Assembly: GCF_002836975.1 (NCBI RefSeq)
Contig: NZ_NIJK01000044.1
Coordinates: 1-64,000, forward strand
Source of the DNA: Shewanella indica
Lineage (GTDB): Bacteria > Pseudomonadota > Gammaproteobacteria > Enterobacterales > Shewanellaceae
Length of the DNA stretch: 64,000 nt
Direction: 5' to 3'
In this document: positions 36,441-46,781 of the stretch, piece by piece
Layout of the letters: each line of letters opens with the position of its first letter
Position numbering within the stretch: the stretch's first letter is position 1
The notes under the pieces: generated by a model
The model's database searches: none
Told to the model about the DNA's origin: nothing
Seen by the model: the letters and a program-made list of their open reading frames with translations, nothing else
Made by a program: the position numbers and the translations under genes

Positions 36441-37586
36441 GTGTCTGTCATAATTGAACATTCAAGCATACTGAAAGCTAAACGTGTCTTGTACATGACA
36501 CACTTGGCTATTGGTGATTTTGTCTACCAAGGTGTTTGGTTACGCGCCCTTAAAGCAAAATACCCTCATCTTAGTATCGATATCTGGTTTGACGACTGTC
36601 GCAGTAAGCCCCACGATTGGGCCAAAGGCCGCAACAAAATTCTATCGGAATGGATAAATGCAATAGGGGATTTCGACGACGTTTATCCTATTGTGAGCAA
36701 TTTGGATCAACGTCAAGCAGCAATCCAAACAGCTCGAGAAAAAAACTACGATATCATCATTTTCGTAGGGAAAAATCGTAGCGAGCAATTTGCAAAGATT
36801 GCACGTCAGATCTCATCGACAGCCATAGTTGTCGCCACCATGAACTACACCCTAAGAAATCTATTTACCAGTAAAATCTATGCTGGCAAACTCGATGGTA
36901 CTCTCAACTACCGTGACATAGCTAAAAAAAGCTCACATGTTACAGACTTCTATGGTCATTGCTTTAATCAATTTCTAGGATTAGATACCACAGATCTCAT
37001 TAACGGCAGTAAACAACTCGATATTTATATTAGTCCAGAGTATCAATCAAGTGTCCAACCCGTGATAACCTCACTTACACAGGGTGACTCAAATAAACTC
37101 ATTATTTTTATCAATCACCTATCAACGGCGACGAAAAAAGACTACCCCTGGCCTCAAGTAAAACAACTGATCCAGCTGCTTAATTCAAAATATGCCAACC
37201 TGGTATTCATAGTCAATACACCGCCAGATAAGCTTGAATCTGTCACTGCAGAGATAAGAGCAGATAAAGATTTAAATCCAAAGCAGATCACTACCTTTAC
37301 TGCACTAAATAATTTCTTTGAACTTCCAGCTATCATAGGTCTTTGCGACCTGAGCATAAGCGTCGATACTGCTACTGCTCATCTCGCTGTATGCATGTCG
37401 AAGCCTCAAGTAACCCTAATGGCCAGCGACTTTAAGCTCTGGCAACCACTGGGGGATAGCATCATCCTTGAAGGTACAGGTAAAGCAAGCTCTATTGCCC
37501 CTCAGCAAGTCGCCAATGCAGTGGAAAAGCAAATCCTAAACTTCTATGGTGAAACAGAAAAATTTCAGCCTTTAAACAACAATTGA
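36441..37586 (+). CDS. GT9-like glycosyltransferase
   Basis: 381 aa. GT-B fold: KRVLYMTHLAIGDFVYQGVWLRALK resembles the heptosyltransferase N-terminal motif, and SISVDTATAHLAVCMSKPQVTLM the C-terminal donor-site block. Donor sugar unknown. Starts with GTG at 36441, with AGAG upstream; no early ATG exists. G+C is low, near 40% by eye. Last gene of the plus-strand run; the gap after it to 37767 is AT-rich with no recognised feature. Confidence 0.75.
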   Translation: MSVIIEHSSILKAKRVLYMTHLAIGDFVYQGVWLRALKAKYPHLSIDIWFDDCRSKPHDWAKGRNKILSEWINAIGDFDDVYPIVSNLDQRQAAIQTAREKNYDIIIFVGKNRSEQFAKIARQISSTAIVVATMNYTLRNLFTSKIYAGKLDGTLNYRDIAKKSSHVTDFYGHCFNQFLGLDTTDLINGSKQLDIYISPEYQSSVQPVITSLTQGDSNKLIIFINHLSTATKKDYPWPQVKQLIQLLNSKYANLVFIVNTPPDKLESVTAEIRADKDLNPKQITTFTALNNFFELPAIIGLCDLSISVDTATAHLAVCMSKPQVTLMASDFKLWQPLGDSIILEGTGKASSIAPQQVANAVEKQILNFYGETEKFQPLNNN

Positions 37587-37767
37587 GTATATGTTGAACA
37601 TAAATCTGGGCAGGGAAAACTTAATAATGCATTATTTATTAATGCTTTATATTTAGCCAACCAACACCGAGGCTTTAATATCAGGGCTTGTAAAACGATT
37701 AAACAAGCAAGAGCTTAAGTAATTGGGCTGCAAGTGGTAAAAGTGGTGAAGTTTTATTCCATTCCCC

Positions 37768-38868
37768 TTAAGAGGACTCACAGAGGCTCAGATAGTCGGC
37801 AACAATTTTGTCGATGGTCACCTGCGTAAGGATCTGACTGTCGGCAAAAGGCGGATAATACTCCAAGGCTTGCTCCAACTTCCGACTTAAAGCCTTACTA
37901 TCCCGTCTCGGAACCAGATATTTAGCCAGTTCACCCGTTAAAATCTCATCAGGTCCATGGGGGCAGTCGGTACTGATCACAGGAGTGCCGCACAATAATC
38001 CCTCGACCAGGACATTACCAAAGCCTTCATAATCGGAACTGAGCACCAAGAGACTCGCACCCTTTATCCAGGGAAAGGGGTTGGCCTGAAACCCGGGACA
38101 GATGATACGATCGGCCACGCCGTATTTTCTGGCCAGTTTCATCGCCTTCTTGGGATTGTTACAAAGCAGCACCAGCGGCAAAGGCTTATGCATCTTGGCA
38201 AGAGCCTGAAATAGTATGTCATGACGTTTTTGCCGTGCGACGCGACCAACATGGATCAGATAGTCACCTTTGGGAATATCCGGGTGTTCCTCTACAGCTT
38301 TTGCCCTTATCGCTTCTATATCGAATGGGTTATATATAGTACGCATACTGCGAGGAGAAATTCGCCCGCTCTGGCGAATTTCCTGAGCGATCCCCTTGGA
38401 GACTGTGATCAACGCCTGGCCGTTTAGTGCCAGCTTGGTTCTGAGCATTGTAAGGTAAGCTAATAGTCCGAGTTTACGCTCACGCTTCAACTCCTCTTCA
38501 ATAGAGTTATGCACCACAATATAGAGCGGTGATACACCGGCACGAGTTAGCAATAAATTGCTCTTGTCCAAATTAGACAAAATAAGGTCAAAACCACCAT
38601 AAGTCTGTTCGAGTTCATCGAACCATTGCTTGACCCTGGCAACCGAGCGCCCCAACCGCCACCAGGCAATGATATGCCGCTCACCTTCATCGAAGCAGAC
38701 ATGCAAGGGAATTTCCTCAGGGACTGCATAATCATAATGAGGGGTCAGCACCAAAAGATGCGGCTCGTGTCCCAAACGTTTCAGTTCAGTCGCCAGAGTT
38801 AGGACTATCTTCTCTGCACCGCCACCGGCGAGGCTGTCTATAGCTAAGCCGATCCGTTTACTACTCAT
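37768..38868 (-). CDS. GT4 glycosyltransferase
   Basis: 366 aa. Retaining GT-B enzyme: N-terminus RIGLAIDSLAGGGAEKIVLTLATELKRLGH, central HVGRVARQKRHDILFQAL and the E-x7-E motif in SDYEGFGNVLVEGLLCGTPVIS. It transfers a hexose or similar sugar onto LPS core or another glycan. ATG 38868 lies inside the end of the upstream gene (8-bp overlap), so the two are coupled. G+C returns to the chromosomal norm here. Confidence 0.85.
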   Translation of the reverse strand: MSSKRIGLAIDSLAGGGAEKIVLTLATELKRLGHEPHLLVLTPHYDYAVPEEIPLHVCFDEGERHIIAWWRLGRSVARVKQWFDELEQTYGGFDLILSNLDKSNLLLTRAGVSPLYIVVHNSIEEELKRERKLGLLAYLTMLRTKLALNGQALITVSKGIAQEIRQSGRISPRSMRTIYNPFDIEAIRAKAVEEHPDIPKGDYLIHVGRVARQKRHDILFQALAKMHKPLPLVLLCNNPKKAMKLARKYGVADRIICPGFQANPFPWIKGASLLVLSSDYEGFGNVLVEGLLCGTPVISTDCPHGPDEILTGELAKYLVPRRDSKALSRKLEQALEYYPPFADSQILTQVTIDKIVADYLSLCESS

Positions 38869-39934
38869 AATCAAGCCCCAATAGTCGTGCAATCTCCATT
38901 ATGCAGATATCCAGCCCCTTGGCCTCCCCCTCTTTATCCATATTGGCAACTAACTGCCCCACGGTTTGTGGTTCCAACAGACGCTGTACCTGAGTACACA
39001 TAGCATCTGTCTCGATATCGCTGCTGATGGCTAAGCCCCGCTGCACACAGCTATCAATCCGCTTGGGTTGATCCTTGGAAACTGCCACCGCCAACGTCGG
39101 CACCTTAAGAGCTATCGCCTGCAACAGGGTATCACCACCGCTTAGTACAGCGCCCACTGCGCCATCAAGCAGGTTGATAAACTCCATGCTGGAGAGCCGC
39201 TCTATGCTCACCACCCCCTCTAACCTAGGCAGGGCTTTAGGATAATTAGGACCAAACACCATGACGCTGGGTATCCCCATCTTTTGATAACAGACCTGCG
39301 CTACTTGGGCAAAACGTTCAGCCGCAAGAGTTGCGTCGACATAATGACCGCCAGAACCTGCGCTATAGAGGAGATATCCCTTTGGCTTTAAGTTATATGC
39401 TTGCTGCAACTGCTGTTGCAACACTTTATCGGGTCTTGCGAAGATAGGACCGGTAAAGATGGGCTCGGCCCGTTTGATCAGGTTTAACTTGAAGCGATCG
39501 AAACGACTAATATCGCCAATCACAAACTCAGGCTGCACTACCCAATGACTGTCAGTGACCAATGCCCGAACAAGCTTCATGCCTCGAGCACGTTTGCGTT
39601 TGTGCTGGCTGATAAAAACCACCTTGGCGCCACTGCGATAAGCATGTTTCAGCTGTGCTTTACGGCCAGCCGCATCAAAGATTACCAGGTCAGGCTTGAG
39701 CTCTGAGATCAACTGGTTCACCTCTTTCACTCGCTTGGTGGGAGTGTCGTCAACCAGATGCGTTGGATAGGAGCAATACTTGGCGTAGGGGGCGCGACTG
39801 TTAAGCACAAATTCAATCTGTGCTCCGGGCCAACGCTGCATGATCTCGTCGGCCACTATGGTGGAACGCATATATTCACCTATTCCCTCTTCACAGGAGA
39901 CAGGTACAAATAGAAATTTTGGCGCCACGGACAT
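38861..39934 (-). CDS. Putative GT-B-type glycosyltransferase (PseG/MurG-like C-terminus)
   Basis: 357 aa. The N-terminal half (FLFVPVSCEEGIGEYMRSTIVADEIMQRWPGAQIEFVL) and the C-terminal SGGDTLLQAIALKVPTLAVAV segment resemble the UDP-sugar-binding folds of GT-B enzymes, but no specific family is certain. ATG 39934 (AGGG 9 nt upstream) is preferred; ATG 39940 and 39970 also exist. It is coupled to the GT4 gene and so probably acts in the same surface-glycan pathway. Confidence 0.6.
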   Translation of the reverse strand: MSVAPKFLFVPVSCEEGIGEYMRSTIVADEIMQRWPGAQIEFVLNSRAPYAKYCSYPTHLVDDTPTKRVKEVNQLISELKPDLVIFDAAGRKAQLKHAYRSGAKVVFISQHKRKRARGMKLVRALVTDSHWVVQPEFVIGDISRFDRFKLNLIKRAEPIFTGPIFARPDKVLQQQLQQAYNLKPKGYLLYSAGSGGHYVDATLAAERFAQVAQVCYQKMGIPSVMVFGPNYPKALPRLEGVVSIERLSSMEFINLLDGAVGAVLSGGDTLLQAIALKVPTLAVAVSKDQPKRIDSCVQRGLAISSDIETDAMCTQVQRLLEPQTVGQLVANMDKEGEAKGLDICIMEIARLLGLDYE

Positions 39935-40088
39935 CGACATTATCCCTAAAATTAAATGGAAAAACCCCATCCTCCCTCATTGCTTCACTCAACTGATGTT
40001 TGTCAGCAGATGAGCCTATCAAGCCTGAAGTTTACCATTAATCGGCAGCTCCTTACTATTGACCGGAGTATTGTTGAGGATCGCTCGA

Positions 40089-41135
40089 TTAAGCGCTTTC
40101 GCTCGCTGGCAACAGACGATCAAATTGGGCTATTACAGATGCCACCGGGATCATCTCCATCAGATGCGCGCCCTTGGCGCGTGTCCCCCAGGGAACCTCG
40201 CCTGGATGTTGCAAGGCGATTACCTCATCATAGACACTGACCACGCTATCCAAACAGGTATAAGGCCCAGTGCGTCCAGGATTGGAATGGGCGTATAGGC
40301 CGATCACCGGCGTTCCTTGGGTCACAGCCATATGAGCAGGACCGGTATCCGGCGCCAGGACTATGCTCGCCTGTTTCAAAAGCGCCAAAAGCTGCGTCAG
40401 CGAAGTCTTACCCACCTGGTTTTCGATGCGGGCATCGCCATGTTCAATAATGGCCTCGGCAAGCTGATACTCCATAGGAGCGGGGCCGCCGCAAAGCAAC
40501 ACACGATAATCTCTTTCCAGCGCATAGTTGGCTACTTGAGCATAACGTTCGGGCAACCAATTTCGCTCTGCCTTACTGGCGGCAGCGCAAATAATCAGTG
40601 CCTTATCCCCATCAGGGATCAACTGACAGGCAAACTCAGTATCAGCGGCGGGCACAGGAATGTCCCACTTAGGCTGAAGATCTGTCACCCCCACAGCCTT
40701 AGCGAAGCCCATAAAGCCTTCCAATACATGGGGCGTGGCCAACGGGGCAACCTGCTCATTGGTCACCAACCATTGTCCCTCTTTGGCCCTGGCCCGGTCA
40801 AACCCTATGCGCACTTTGGCGGGGATCATCAATGAGGCTATGGTAGCCCGCAGCGCCACCTGCATGTGCAACAGCACATCGAAACGACGCCCCTTGAGCG
40901 CCCGCCGCAAATTGAGGTAACTCTTCCAGCCTTGACCTTTGTCAAACACCACAAACTCCACCCCGGGCAGGTGCTTGAGCAACTGATATTCTATCTTGCC
41001 TATCACCCAGGTGATAGCCAGTTGCGGGTACTGGCGCTGAATTGCCTGCACCATGGCAACGGCATGACAAACATCACCAATCGCCGACAGGCGCAGCAAA
41101 CAGAGAGATTGAATTTTCGCGGGGTCAAGACTCAT
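40089..41135 (-). CDS. GT9 LPS heptosyltransferase (WaaC/WaaF-like)
   Basis: 348 aa. N-terminal LCLLRLSAIGDVCHAVAMVQAIQRQ and C-terminal IVLAPDTGPAHMAVTQGTPVIGLYAHSNPGRTGPY are typical inner-core heptosyltransferase blocks. The Asp of the first and the DTGP-H of the second are catalytic or donor-binding in WaaC. It likely adds heptose I or II to Kdo. Divergent from kdkA and followed by a 154-bp gap. Confidence 0.88.
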   Translation of the reverse strand: MSLDPAKIQSLCLLRLSAIGDVCHAVAMVQAIQRQYPQLAITWVIGKIEYQLLKHLPGVEFVVFDKGQGWKSYLNLRRALKGRRFDVLLHMQVALRATIASLMIPAKVRIGFDRARAKEGQWLVTNEQVAPLATPHVLEGFMGFAKAVGVTDLQPKWDIPVPAADTEFACQLIPDGDKALIICAAASKAERNWLPERYAQVANYALERDYRVLLCGGPAPMEYQLAEAIIEHGDARIENQVGKTSLTQLLALLKQASIVLAPDTGPAHMAVTQGTPVIGLYAHSNPGRTGPYTCLDSVVSVYDEVIALQHPGEVPWGTRAKGAHLMEMIPVASVIAQFDRLLPASESA

Positions 41136-41220
41136 GGACAGAATCGGCTTCTTGGGTGCAAACCCCAGATCTTAATGTAGAATAGACTCAGGTTCCACGC
41201 TTATAACGAACAAATAGCCG

Positions 41221-41937
41221 ATGCAGATTAAAAACACCGCCAAGGGTTGCCTGGCGCTGAGCCTTGCCGCCCCACAAGCCCTGGATGAAACCTGGTTTGA
41301 CGAGTCTTTTTGGCGGCAGCAGCAAGCGATTGTCGGCTCATCCAAGGGGCGTTACACCACTTGGTTTGTCGAGCATGAAAAACAGCAGTGGGTATTGCGC
41401 CACTATTGGCGCGGCGGCTTGATGGAAAAGTTCAGCAAAGACGCCTACCTGTTCACCGGCCTCACCAAGACCCGCGCCGTGGCAGAACTGACGCTCTTGG
41501 AGCAACTCTTTGAAGAAGGTTTACCTGTGCCCGAACCCATTGCCGCCAAAGTGGAACGCTTCGGGCTCTGGTACCGGGCCGACATCCTGATCCGCCGCAT
41601 TCATGGTGCCGAGGATCTGGTGACTCTGCTGCAAAAACAGGCCATGTCCCGCCCACAGTGGCAACAACTCGGCGCCTTGATTGGCCGTTTTCATCAGCGC
41701 GGTGTCTACCATGCCGATCTCAACGCCAAAAATATTCTCAGCAGCGACCAGGGCTTTTATCTGATTGATTTTGACCGAGGAGAGCTGCGAACCCCGGCCG
41801 ATGGCTGGCAACAGGCCAATCTCAGTCGGCTGCTGCGCTCCTTCAACAAGGAAAAACGCAAACAGCCCAAGCTGCAATTTACCGAAGATAACTGGCAGTG
41901 GTTGCTGGAAGGCTACCGCGGCTCAGCGAGTGCCTGA
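41221..41937 (+). CDS. kdkA: 3-deoxy-D-manno-octulosonic acid (Kdo) kinase
   Basis: 238 aa. Phosphorylates Kdo of the LPS inner core using ATP. A kinase-like fold with VLRHYWRGGLMEKFSKDAYLF, HQRGVYHADLNAKNIL (catalytic D-x4-N) and LIDFDRG (metal-binding Asp). Found in bacteria with a single phosphorylated Kdo, which fits Shewanella LPS. The 3-prime end overlaps the convergent waaA by 15 bp. Confidence 0.93.
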   Translation: MQIKNTAKGCLALSLAAPQALDETWFDESFWRQQQAIVGSSKGRYTTWFVEHEKQQWVLRHYWRGGLMEKFSKDAYLFTGLTKTRAVAELTLLEQLFEEGLPVPEPIAAKVERFGLWYRADILIRRIHGAEDLVTLLQKQAMSRPQWQQLGALIGRFHQRGVYHADLNAKNILSSDQGFYLIDFDRGELRTPADGWQQANLSRLLRSFNKEKRKQPKLQFTEDNWQWLLEGYRGSASA

Positions 41938-43194
41938 CAACAAGGCCTGAGCCAACTGCAACTGCTTCTGCAGTGCTCCTCTGTTGCTGCTAACCACTTC
42001 CAAGCCGGCTTGGGCGGCGCGGCGTCTCGCATCGCTGTCCTGTAACAGTGCCGCTATGCCACTCGCCAGCGAGGCGGCATCCTCAACTTGCTGTAAGGCT
42101 CCGGCACCTTGCAGCAGGTAAGTTATCTCGGCAAAGTCCCAATGATGAGGGCCGACAAATACCGGCAAGCCCAAGGCCGAAGGCTCCAGCGGATTATGCC
42201 CGCCATTGGTGATCAGGGTGCCGCCGACAAAGGCCAGATCGCCGCAGGCATATAACCCGAGTAACTCCCCCATGGTATCCCCGAGCAGCACCTGAGTCTC
42301 GGCAGCTAGCCCTTGGCCGCTGCTGCGCCGCACATAGGCAAGCCCGGCCTGCTTGATTGCCGTCGCGGCATTATCGAACTGCTCCGGGTGTCTCGGTACC
42401 ATGATCAACAAGGCCTCTGGCCACAGTGCCAATAGGCGTTTATGGCACTCCAGCATGGCGGCAAATTCCCCTGGATGAACACTGCCGGCAACCCATACCG
42501 GGGACGAGGCGCGTCCCCACAACTGCCTTTCGCCCCTGGCCCTGGTTATCTTGTGCTGATCCAACTGCAGGTCGAACTTGAGGCTACCGCAAACACTCAA
42601 CTTGTCTCTGGCAACGCCCAAGGCGATAAAGCGTTCGGCCTCGGCTTGGGTCTGCACGGCTATCTTATCCAACAGTTGCAACATCGGCAGGCTAAGTCCG
42701 GCCCACTTCTGGTATTTGGCGGCCGACTTGGCCGACAACCTGGCATTGGCCAACATGATGCCTACGCCCTGTTTTTTGGCCTGATGCAGTAAGTTGGGCC
42801 AGAGTTCAGTTTCCATCACTATCAGGTTCGAAGGCTTGAGCCTGTTAAGAAAACGTCGCACACACCAGGGAAGATCGAACGGCAGGTAACAATGCTGCAC
42901 TGTGTCACCAAACGCCTTGCGCACCTCACGGGAACCTGTGGGACTGGTGGTCGTTACCGTGACAGATAAGTCAGGGTTGGCTTGCATCAAGGCCTTAATC
43001 AGCGGCACAGCTGCCAGGGTTTCCCCCATGGAAACAGTATGGATCAACAGGTCTGTCGGTTTGGCCTTGAACAAGCCGAATCGTTCGCCCCACCTGCCGC
43101 GGTAATCTGGGCTCTTCAATGCCCTAAATGCCAGATACAGCAGCAAGAGTGGCGACAACAGATACAGCAAGAGTGAGTAACGGCTAAGGTTCAT
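41923..43194 (-). CDS. waaA: 3-deoxy-D-manno-octulosonic acid transferase
   Basis: 423 aa. Adds Kdo from CMP-Kdo to lipid IVA on the inner membrane. N-terminal membrane anchor (LLLYLLSPLLLLYLAFRAL), catalytic Glu in VSMGETLAAVPLI, VMETELWPNLL, and the C-terminal GGTLITNGGHNPLEPSALGLPV block are diagnostic. With KdkA one would expect a monofunctional, single-Kdo enzyme (inference). Confidence 0.96.
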   Translation of the reverse strand: MNLSRYSLLLYLLSPLLLLYLAFRALKSPDYRGRWGERFGLFKAKPTDLLIHTVSMGETLAAVPLIKALMQANPDLSVTVTTTSPTGSREVRKAFGDTVQHCYLPFDLPWCVRRFLNRLKPSNLIVMETELWPNLLHQAKKQGVGIMLANARLSAKSAAKYQKWAGLSLPMLQLLDKIAVQTQAEAERFIALGVARDKLSVCGSLKFDLQLDQHKITRARGERQLWGRASSPVWVAGSVHPGEFAAMLECHKRLLALWPEALLIMVPRHPEQFDNAATAIKQAGLAYVRRSSGQGLAAETQVLLGDTMGELLGLYACGDLAFVGGTLITNGGHNPLEPSALGLPVFVGPHHWDFAEITYLLQGAGALQQVEDAASLASGIAALLQDSDARRRAAQAGLEVVSSNRGALQKQLQLAQALLSGTR

Positions 43195-43313
43195 TGGCGG
43201 GATAATTGAGTTTTGCCTGATGGATTGTCACAATGCTAGCATAATACCCGAAGCAGCATAACCAAGAGCCATTCGCCGGATTGCGGATGATGCCGCAACC
43301 ATTTAGGACTCAG

Positions 43314-43958
43314 ATGAAAACCCGCGATAAAATCATTCAGGCCAGCCTGGAACTCTTCAACGAATACGGCGAACGCTCCATCACCACCAACCATATCGCG
43401 GCTCATCTGGGAATAAGCCCGGGCAATCTCTATTACCACTTCCGCAACAAGGAAGATATTATTCGTTGTATCTTCGACCAGTATGAAAATCATCTGGAAC
43501 TGGGGTTTCAGCCCTATGAAGACAGGCAAGTCGATGTCGAGTTGTTGATTGGCTATTTCGATGCCATGTTCTATACCCTGTGGCAATTTCGCTTTATGTA
43601 CGCCAACCTGGCCGACATCCTCAGCCGCGATGAGGCCTTGAAAAAGCGCTATCTGGAAGCCCAACAAAAGGTGTTGACCCGCTCTAGCCACGTGCTGCAA
43701 CAGTTGTGTCAGGATGGCTTTCTGCAGCTGGAGCAAGACAAGATCTCCAGCCTGGCCGATACCATCAAGATGATAGTCAGCTTCTGGATCAGCTATCAGC
43801 TGACCCAATCCAGCATAGCCAATATCACCAAGTCTTCACTCTATGAAGGCCTGCTCAGGGTGCTGATGATCTTCAAGGCCTACGCCACCCCCAGTTCCAC
43901 CTCGACCTTCGAGCGTCTGGAGCAACACTACCAAAATTTGGCCCACCAGCAAGACTAG
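43314..43958 (+). CDS. TetR-family transcriptional regulator
   Basis: 214 aa. Helix-turn-helix at about 25-45 (SITTNHIAAHLGISPGNLYYHF) and a long helical ligand domain. ATG 43314 has AGGA at good spacing; upstream Met codons are rejected. Its position 196 bp upstream of kbl-tdh on the same strand does not prove a link to threonine degradation, and the ligand is unknown. Confidence 0.88.
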   Translation: MKTRDKIIQASLELFNEYGERSITTNHIAAHLGISPGNLYYHFRNKEDIIRCIFDQYENHLELGFQPYEDRQVDVELLIGYFDAMFYTLWQFRFMYANLADILSRDEALKKRYLEAQQKVLTRSSHVLQQLCQDGFLQLEQDKISSLADTIKMIVSFWISYQLTQSSIANITKSSLYEGLLRVLMIFKAYATPSSTSTFERLEQHYQNLAHQQD

Positions 43959-44154
43959 CTCACCGTCTTGGGCATCTGACATTCAGGTGCCTTGCTCTCT
44001 CAGCTTCCTTAGTTTTTCTCATCTGAAACAAGCACTAGCCCTAATCTGATTTATCCCTGACGGCCCAGCTCAAAAAAGAGTGTTGAGCCATTGGCTTTAG
44101 GGTTAAAATGCCACCACTCCAATAAACAGAATAATCCAATCAAGGAGACTTAAG

Positions 44155-45348
44155 GTGGCATCTACCTCATTCTACGATCAGATCAACCAACAGCTTGCCG
44201 ACGTCAAGGCCGAAGGTCTGTACAAGAGCGAACGTGTAATAGTTTCTCCACAGCAACCAGCCATTCGCGTCAACGAAGCAGAAGTTATCAACTTCTGCGC
44301 CAACAACTACCTGGGTCTGGCCAATCACCCTGAATTGATCAAGGCGGCACAGGCCGGGTTGGCAGACCATGGCTTCGGCATGGCCTCGGTACGTTTTATT
44401 TGCGGAACCCAGGATATTCACAAGCAACTGGAAGCCAATCTGTCCGAATTTCTCGGCATGGAAGATACCATCCTCTACTCCTCCTGCTTCGATGCCAACA
44501 CAGGTCTATTTGAAACCCTGTTAGGCCCGGAAGATGCCATAGTGTCAGATGCCCTGAACCATGCTTCTATCATTGACGGTGTTCGCCTGTGTAAGGCCAA
44601 GCGTTTTCGCTACGCCAACAATGATATGGCCGACCTGGAAACCCAACTGATCGCCGCCCGCGATGCCGGTGCCCGCCATATCTTGATAGCGACAGATGGG
44701 GTGTTTTCCATGGATGGGGTTATTGCCAACCTCAAGGGTATCTGTGACCTCGCCGACCAATACGGCGCCCTGGTCATGGTCGATGACTCCCACGCCGTTG
44801 GCTTTATCGGCCAGAACGGCCGCGGCACCCACGAATATTGCGATGTGATGGGTCGCGTTGACATCATCACGGGCACCCTGGGTAAGGCGCTGGGCGGCGC
44901 TTCCGGCGGCTTCACCGCGGCCCGCAAAGAAGTGGTCGATTGGCTGCGTCAGCGCTCACGTCCTTACCTGTTCTCCAACTCACTGGCACCTTCTATCGTC
45001 AGCGCCTCGATTCGGGTGCTGGAGATGCTCAAAGAGGGCCAGGAACTACGCGAAGCGGTATGGGAAAACAGCCGTTATTTCCGTGAAAAAATGGCTGCAG
45101 CCGGATTCACCCTGGCCGGAGCAGACCACGCCATAGTGCCGGTCATGCTGGGTGATGCCAAGTTGGCCAGTGACTTCGCCAACCGCCTGCTGCAGGAAAA
45201 TATCTATGTTATTGGCTTCTCCTTCCCGGTAGTACCCAAGGGACAGGCCCGTATCCGTACCCAGATGTCGGCGGCTCACAGCCGTGAACAGCTGGACAAG
45301 GCCATCGAAGCCTTCACCCGAATCGGCAAGGAGATGGGTATCATCTGA
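44155..45348 (+). CDS. kbl: 2-amino-3-ketobutyrate CoA ligase
   Basis: 397 aa PLP enzyme cleaving 2-amino-3-ketobutyrate with CoA to glycine and acetyl-Co[45 protein letters not shown] and the PLP-lysine region [14 protein letters not shown] are visible. It starts with GTG at 44155 behind a strong AAGGAG. First gene of kbl-tdh. Confidence 0.97.
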   Translation: MASTSFYDQINQQLADVKAEGLYKSERVIVSPQQPAIRVNEAEVINFCANNYLGLANHPELIKAAQAGLADHGFGMASVRFICGTQDIHKQLEANLSEFLGMEDTILYSSCFDANTGLFETLLGPEDAIVSDALNHASIIDGVRLCKAKRFRYANNDMADLETQLIAARDAGARHILIATDGVFSMDGVIANLKGICDLADQYGALVMVDDSHAVGFIGQNGRGTHEYCDVMGRVDIITGTLGKALGGASGGFTAARKEVVDWLRQRSRPYLFSNSLAPSIVSASIRVLEMLKEGQELREAVWENSRYFREKMAAAGFTLAGADHAIVPVMLGDAKLASDFANRLLQENIYVIGFSFPVVPKGQARIRTQMSAAHSREQLDKAIEAFTRIGKEMGII

Positions 45349-45371
45349 TACCTATCCCATGGAGTAACATG

Positions 45372-46397
45372 ATGAAAGCACTGAGCAAACTCAAGCCTGA
45401 ACAAGGCATCTGGATGGTAGACGCACCCAAGCCGGAAATGGGCCATAACGATCTACTGATCAAGATCCGCAAGACCGCCATCTGTGGTACCGATGTGCAT
45501 ATCTACAACTGGGATGAGTGGTCACAAAAGACTATCCCTGTTCCTATGGTTGTCGGCCATGAATATGTCGGCGAAGTGGTGGACATGGGCCAGGAAGTGC
45601 GTGGCTTCAATATTGGTGACCGGGTGTCAGGCGAAGGCCATATCACCTGTGGTCACTGCCGTAATTGCCGTGGTGGCCGTACCCATTTGTGCCGTAACAC
45701 TGTGGGGGTTGGGGTCAACCGCGAAGGTGCCTTCGCCGAATATCTGGTAATCCCGGCCTTCAACGCCTTCAAGATCCCCGATGATATCAGCGACGAGCTG
45801 GCTGCTATCTTTGACCCCTTCGGCAATGCGGTACACACTGCGCTATCTTTCGATCTCGTCGGTGAAGATGTGCTGATCACCGGAGCAGGTCCCATAGGCA
45901 TTATGGCCGCCGCCGTTTGCCGCCATGTGGGTGCACGCCACGTGGTCGTTACTGATGTCAACGAGTACCGTCTGGAGCTGGCACGTAAGCTGGGGGCTAC
46001 CCGAGCCGTCAATGTGGCCAAAGAAAAACTCGAAGATGTGATGAGCGAGCTCGGCATGACAGAGGGCTTCGATGTCGGCCTGGAAATGTCCGGTGTACCG
46101 TCTGCCTTCCACTCCATGCTGGATACCATGAACCACGGTGGCAAAATTGCCATGTTGGGGATCCCGGGTGGCGATATGGCGATAGACTGGAGCAAGGTCA
46201 TCTTCAAGGGGTTGGTGATAAAGGGCATCTATGGCCGGGAAATGTTTGAAACCTGGTACAAGATGGCCAGTTTGATCCAGTCCGGATTGGATATTGCACC
46301 TATTATCACCCACCATTACAAGGTGGATGACTTCCAGCAGGGTTTCGATGCCATGCGTTCGGGTCAATCCGGCAAGGTCATTCTCAGCTGGGATTGA
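45372..46397 (+). CDS. tdh: L-threonine 3-dehydrogenase
   Basis: 341 aa zinc-dependent NAD dehydrogenase that oxidises threonine to 2-amino-3-ketobutyrate, the Kbl substrate. Catalytic zinc ligands in ICGTDVH and GHEY, structural zinc [15 protein letters not shown], Rossmann motif GAGPIG. ATG 45372 gives the E. coli length; ATG 45369 directly precedes it. 20-odd bp after kbl, same operon. Confidence 0.97.
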   Translation: MKALSKLKPEQGIWMVDAPKPEMGHNDLLIKIRKTAICGTDVHIYNWDEWSQKTIPVPMVVGHEYVGEVVDMGQEVRGFNIGDRVSGEGHITCGHCRNCRGGRTHLCRNTVGVGVNREGAFAEYLVIPAFNAFKIPDDISDELAAIFDPFGNAVHTALSFDLVGEDVLITGAGPIGIMAAAVCRHVGARHVVVTDVNEYRLELARKLGATRAVNVAKEKLEDVMSELGMTEGFDVGLEMSGVPSAFHSMLDTMNHGGKIAMLGIPGGDMAIDWSKVIFKGLVIKGIYGREMFETWYKMASLIQSGLDIAPIITHHYKVDDFQQGFDAMRSGQSGKVILSWD

Positions 46398-46405
46398 TCC
46401 TCAAA

Positions 46406-46433
46406 CAGGGCGCTGTACTCATGCAGCGCCCTG
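46406..46433. other. Hairpin after tdh
   Basis: CAGGGCGCTG and CAGCGCCCTG form a perfect 10-bp stem with an 8-nt loop, 9 bp after tdh. No T tract follows, so it is a weak terminator or an mRNA-stabilising structure. Confidence 0.5.
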
Positions 46434-46475
46434 ATGCACACTGTTAATAAGCACTACCTCTTTTACAGGCAAACT

Positions 46476-46778
46476 ATGTCCAGTTACCAACACCTTTCTG
46501 TCGTTCAACTCCAGCAAATGATGGCCGAAGATGCCGAGCTGCAGATAGTCGATATTCGCGATCCTGCCAGTTTCGAGACGGCCCATATTCCCGGCGCCAT
46601 TCGCCTCGGCAATGACAATCTGGCCGACTATCTCAGGGACGCCGATATGGATAAGCCCTTGGTTGTCTGCTGTTATCATGGCATCAGTAGCCAAAGTGCC
46701 GCGGAATATCTGCAACATCAAGGATTCGATGAGGTCTACAGCCTGGATGGCGGTTTCGCTGCCTGGCCGAGGGACTGA
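46476..46778 (+). CDS. glpE: Thiosulfate sulfurtransferase (single-domain rhodanese)
   Basis: 100 aa. Moves sulfane sulfur from thiosulfate to an acceptor such as cyanide or thioredoxin. The whole protein is one rhodanese domain with active-site Cys in [11 protein letters not shown] and the CH2A-like [20 protein letters not shown] 46476 is used; the upstream frame is not family-like. glpG follows after 3 bp, as in E. coli. Confidence 0.94.
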   Translation: MSSYQHLSVVQLQQMMAEDAELQIVDIRDPASFETAHIPGAIRLGNDNLADYLRDADMDKPLVVCCYHGISSQSAAEYLQHQGFDEVYSLDGGFAAWPRD

Positions 46779-46781
46779 GAC

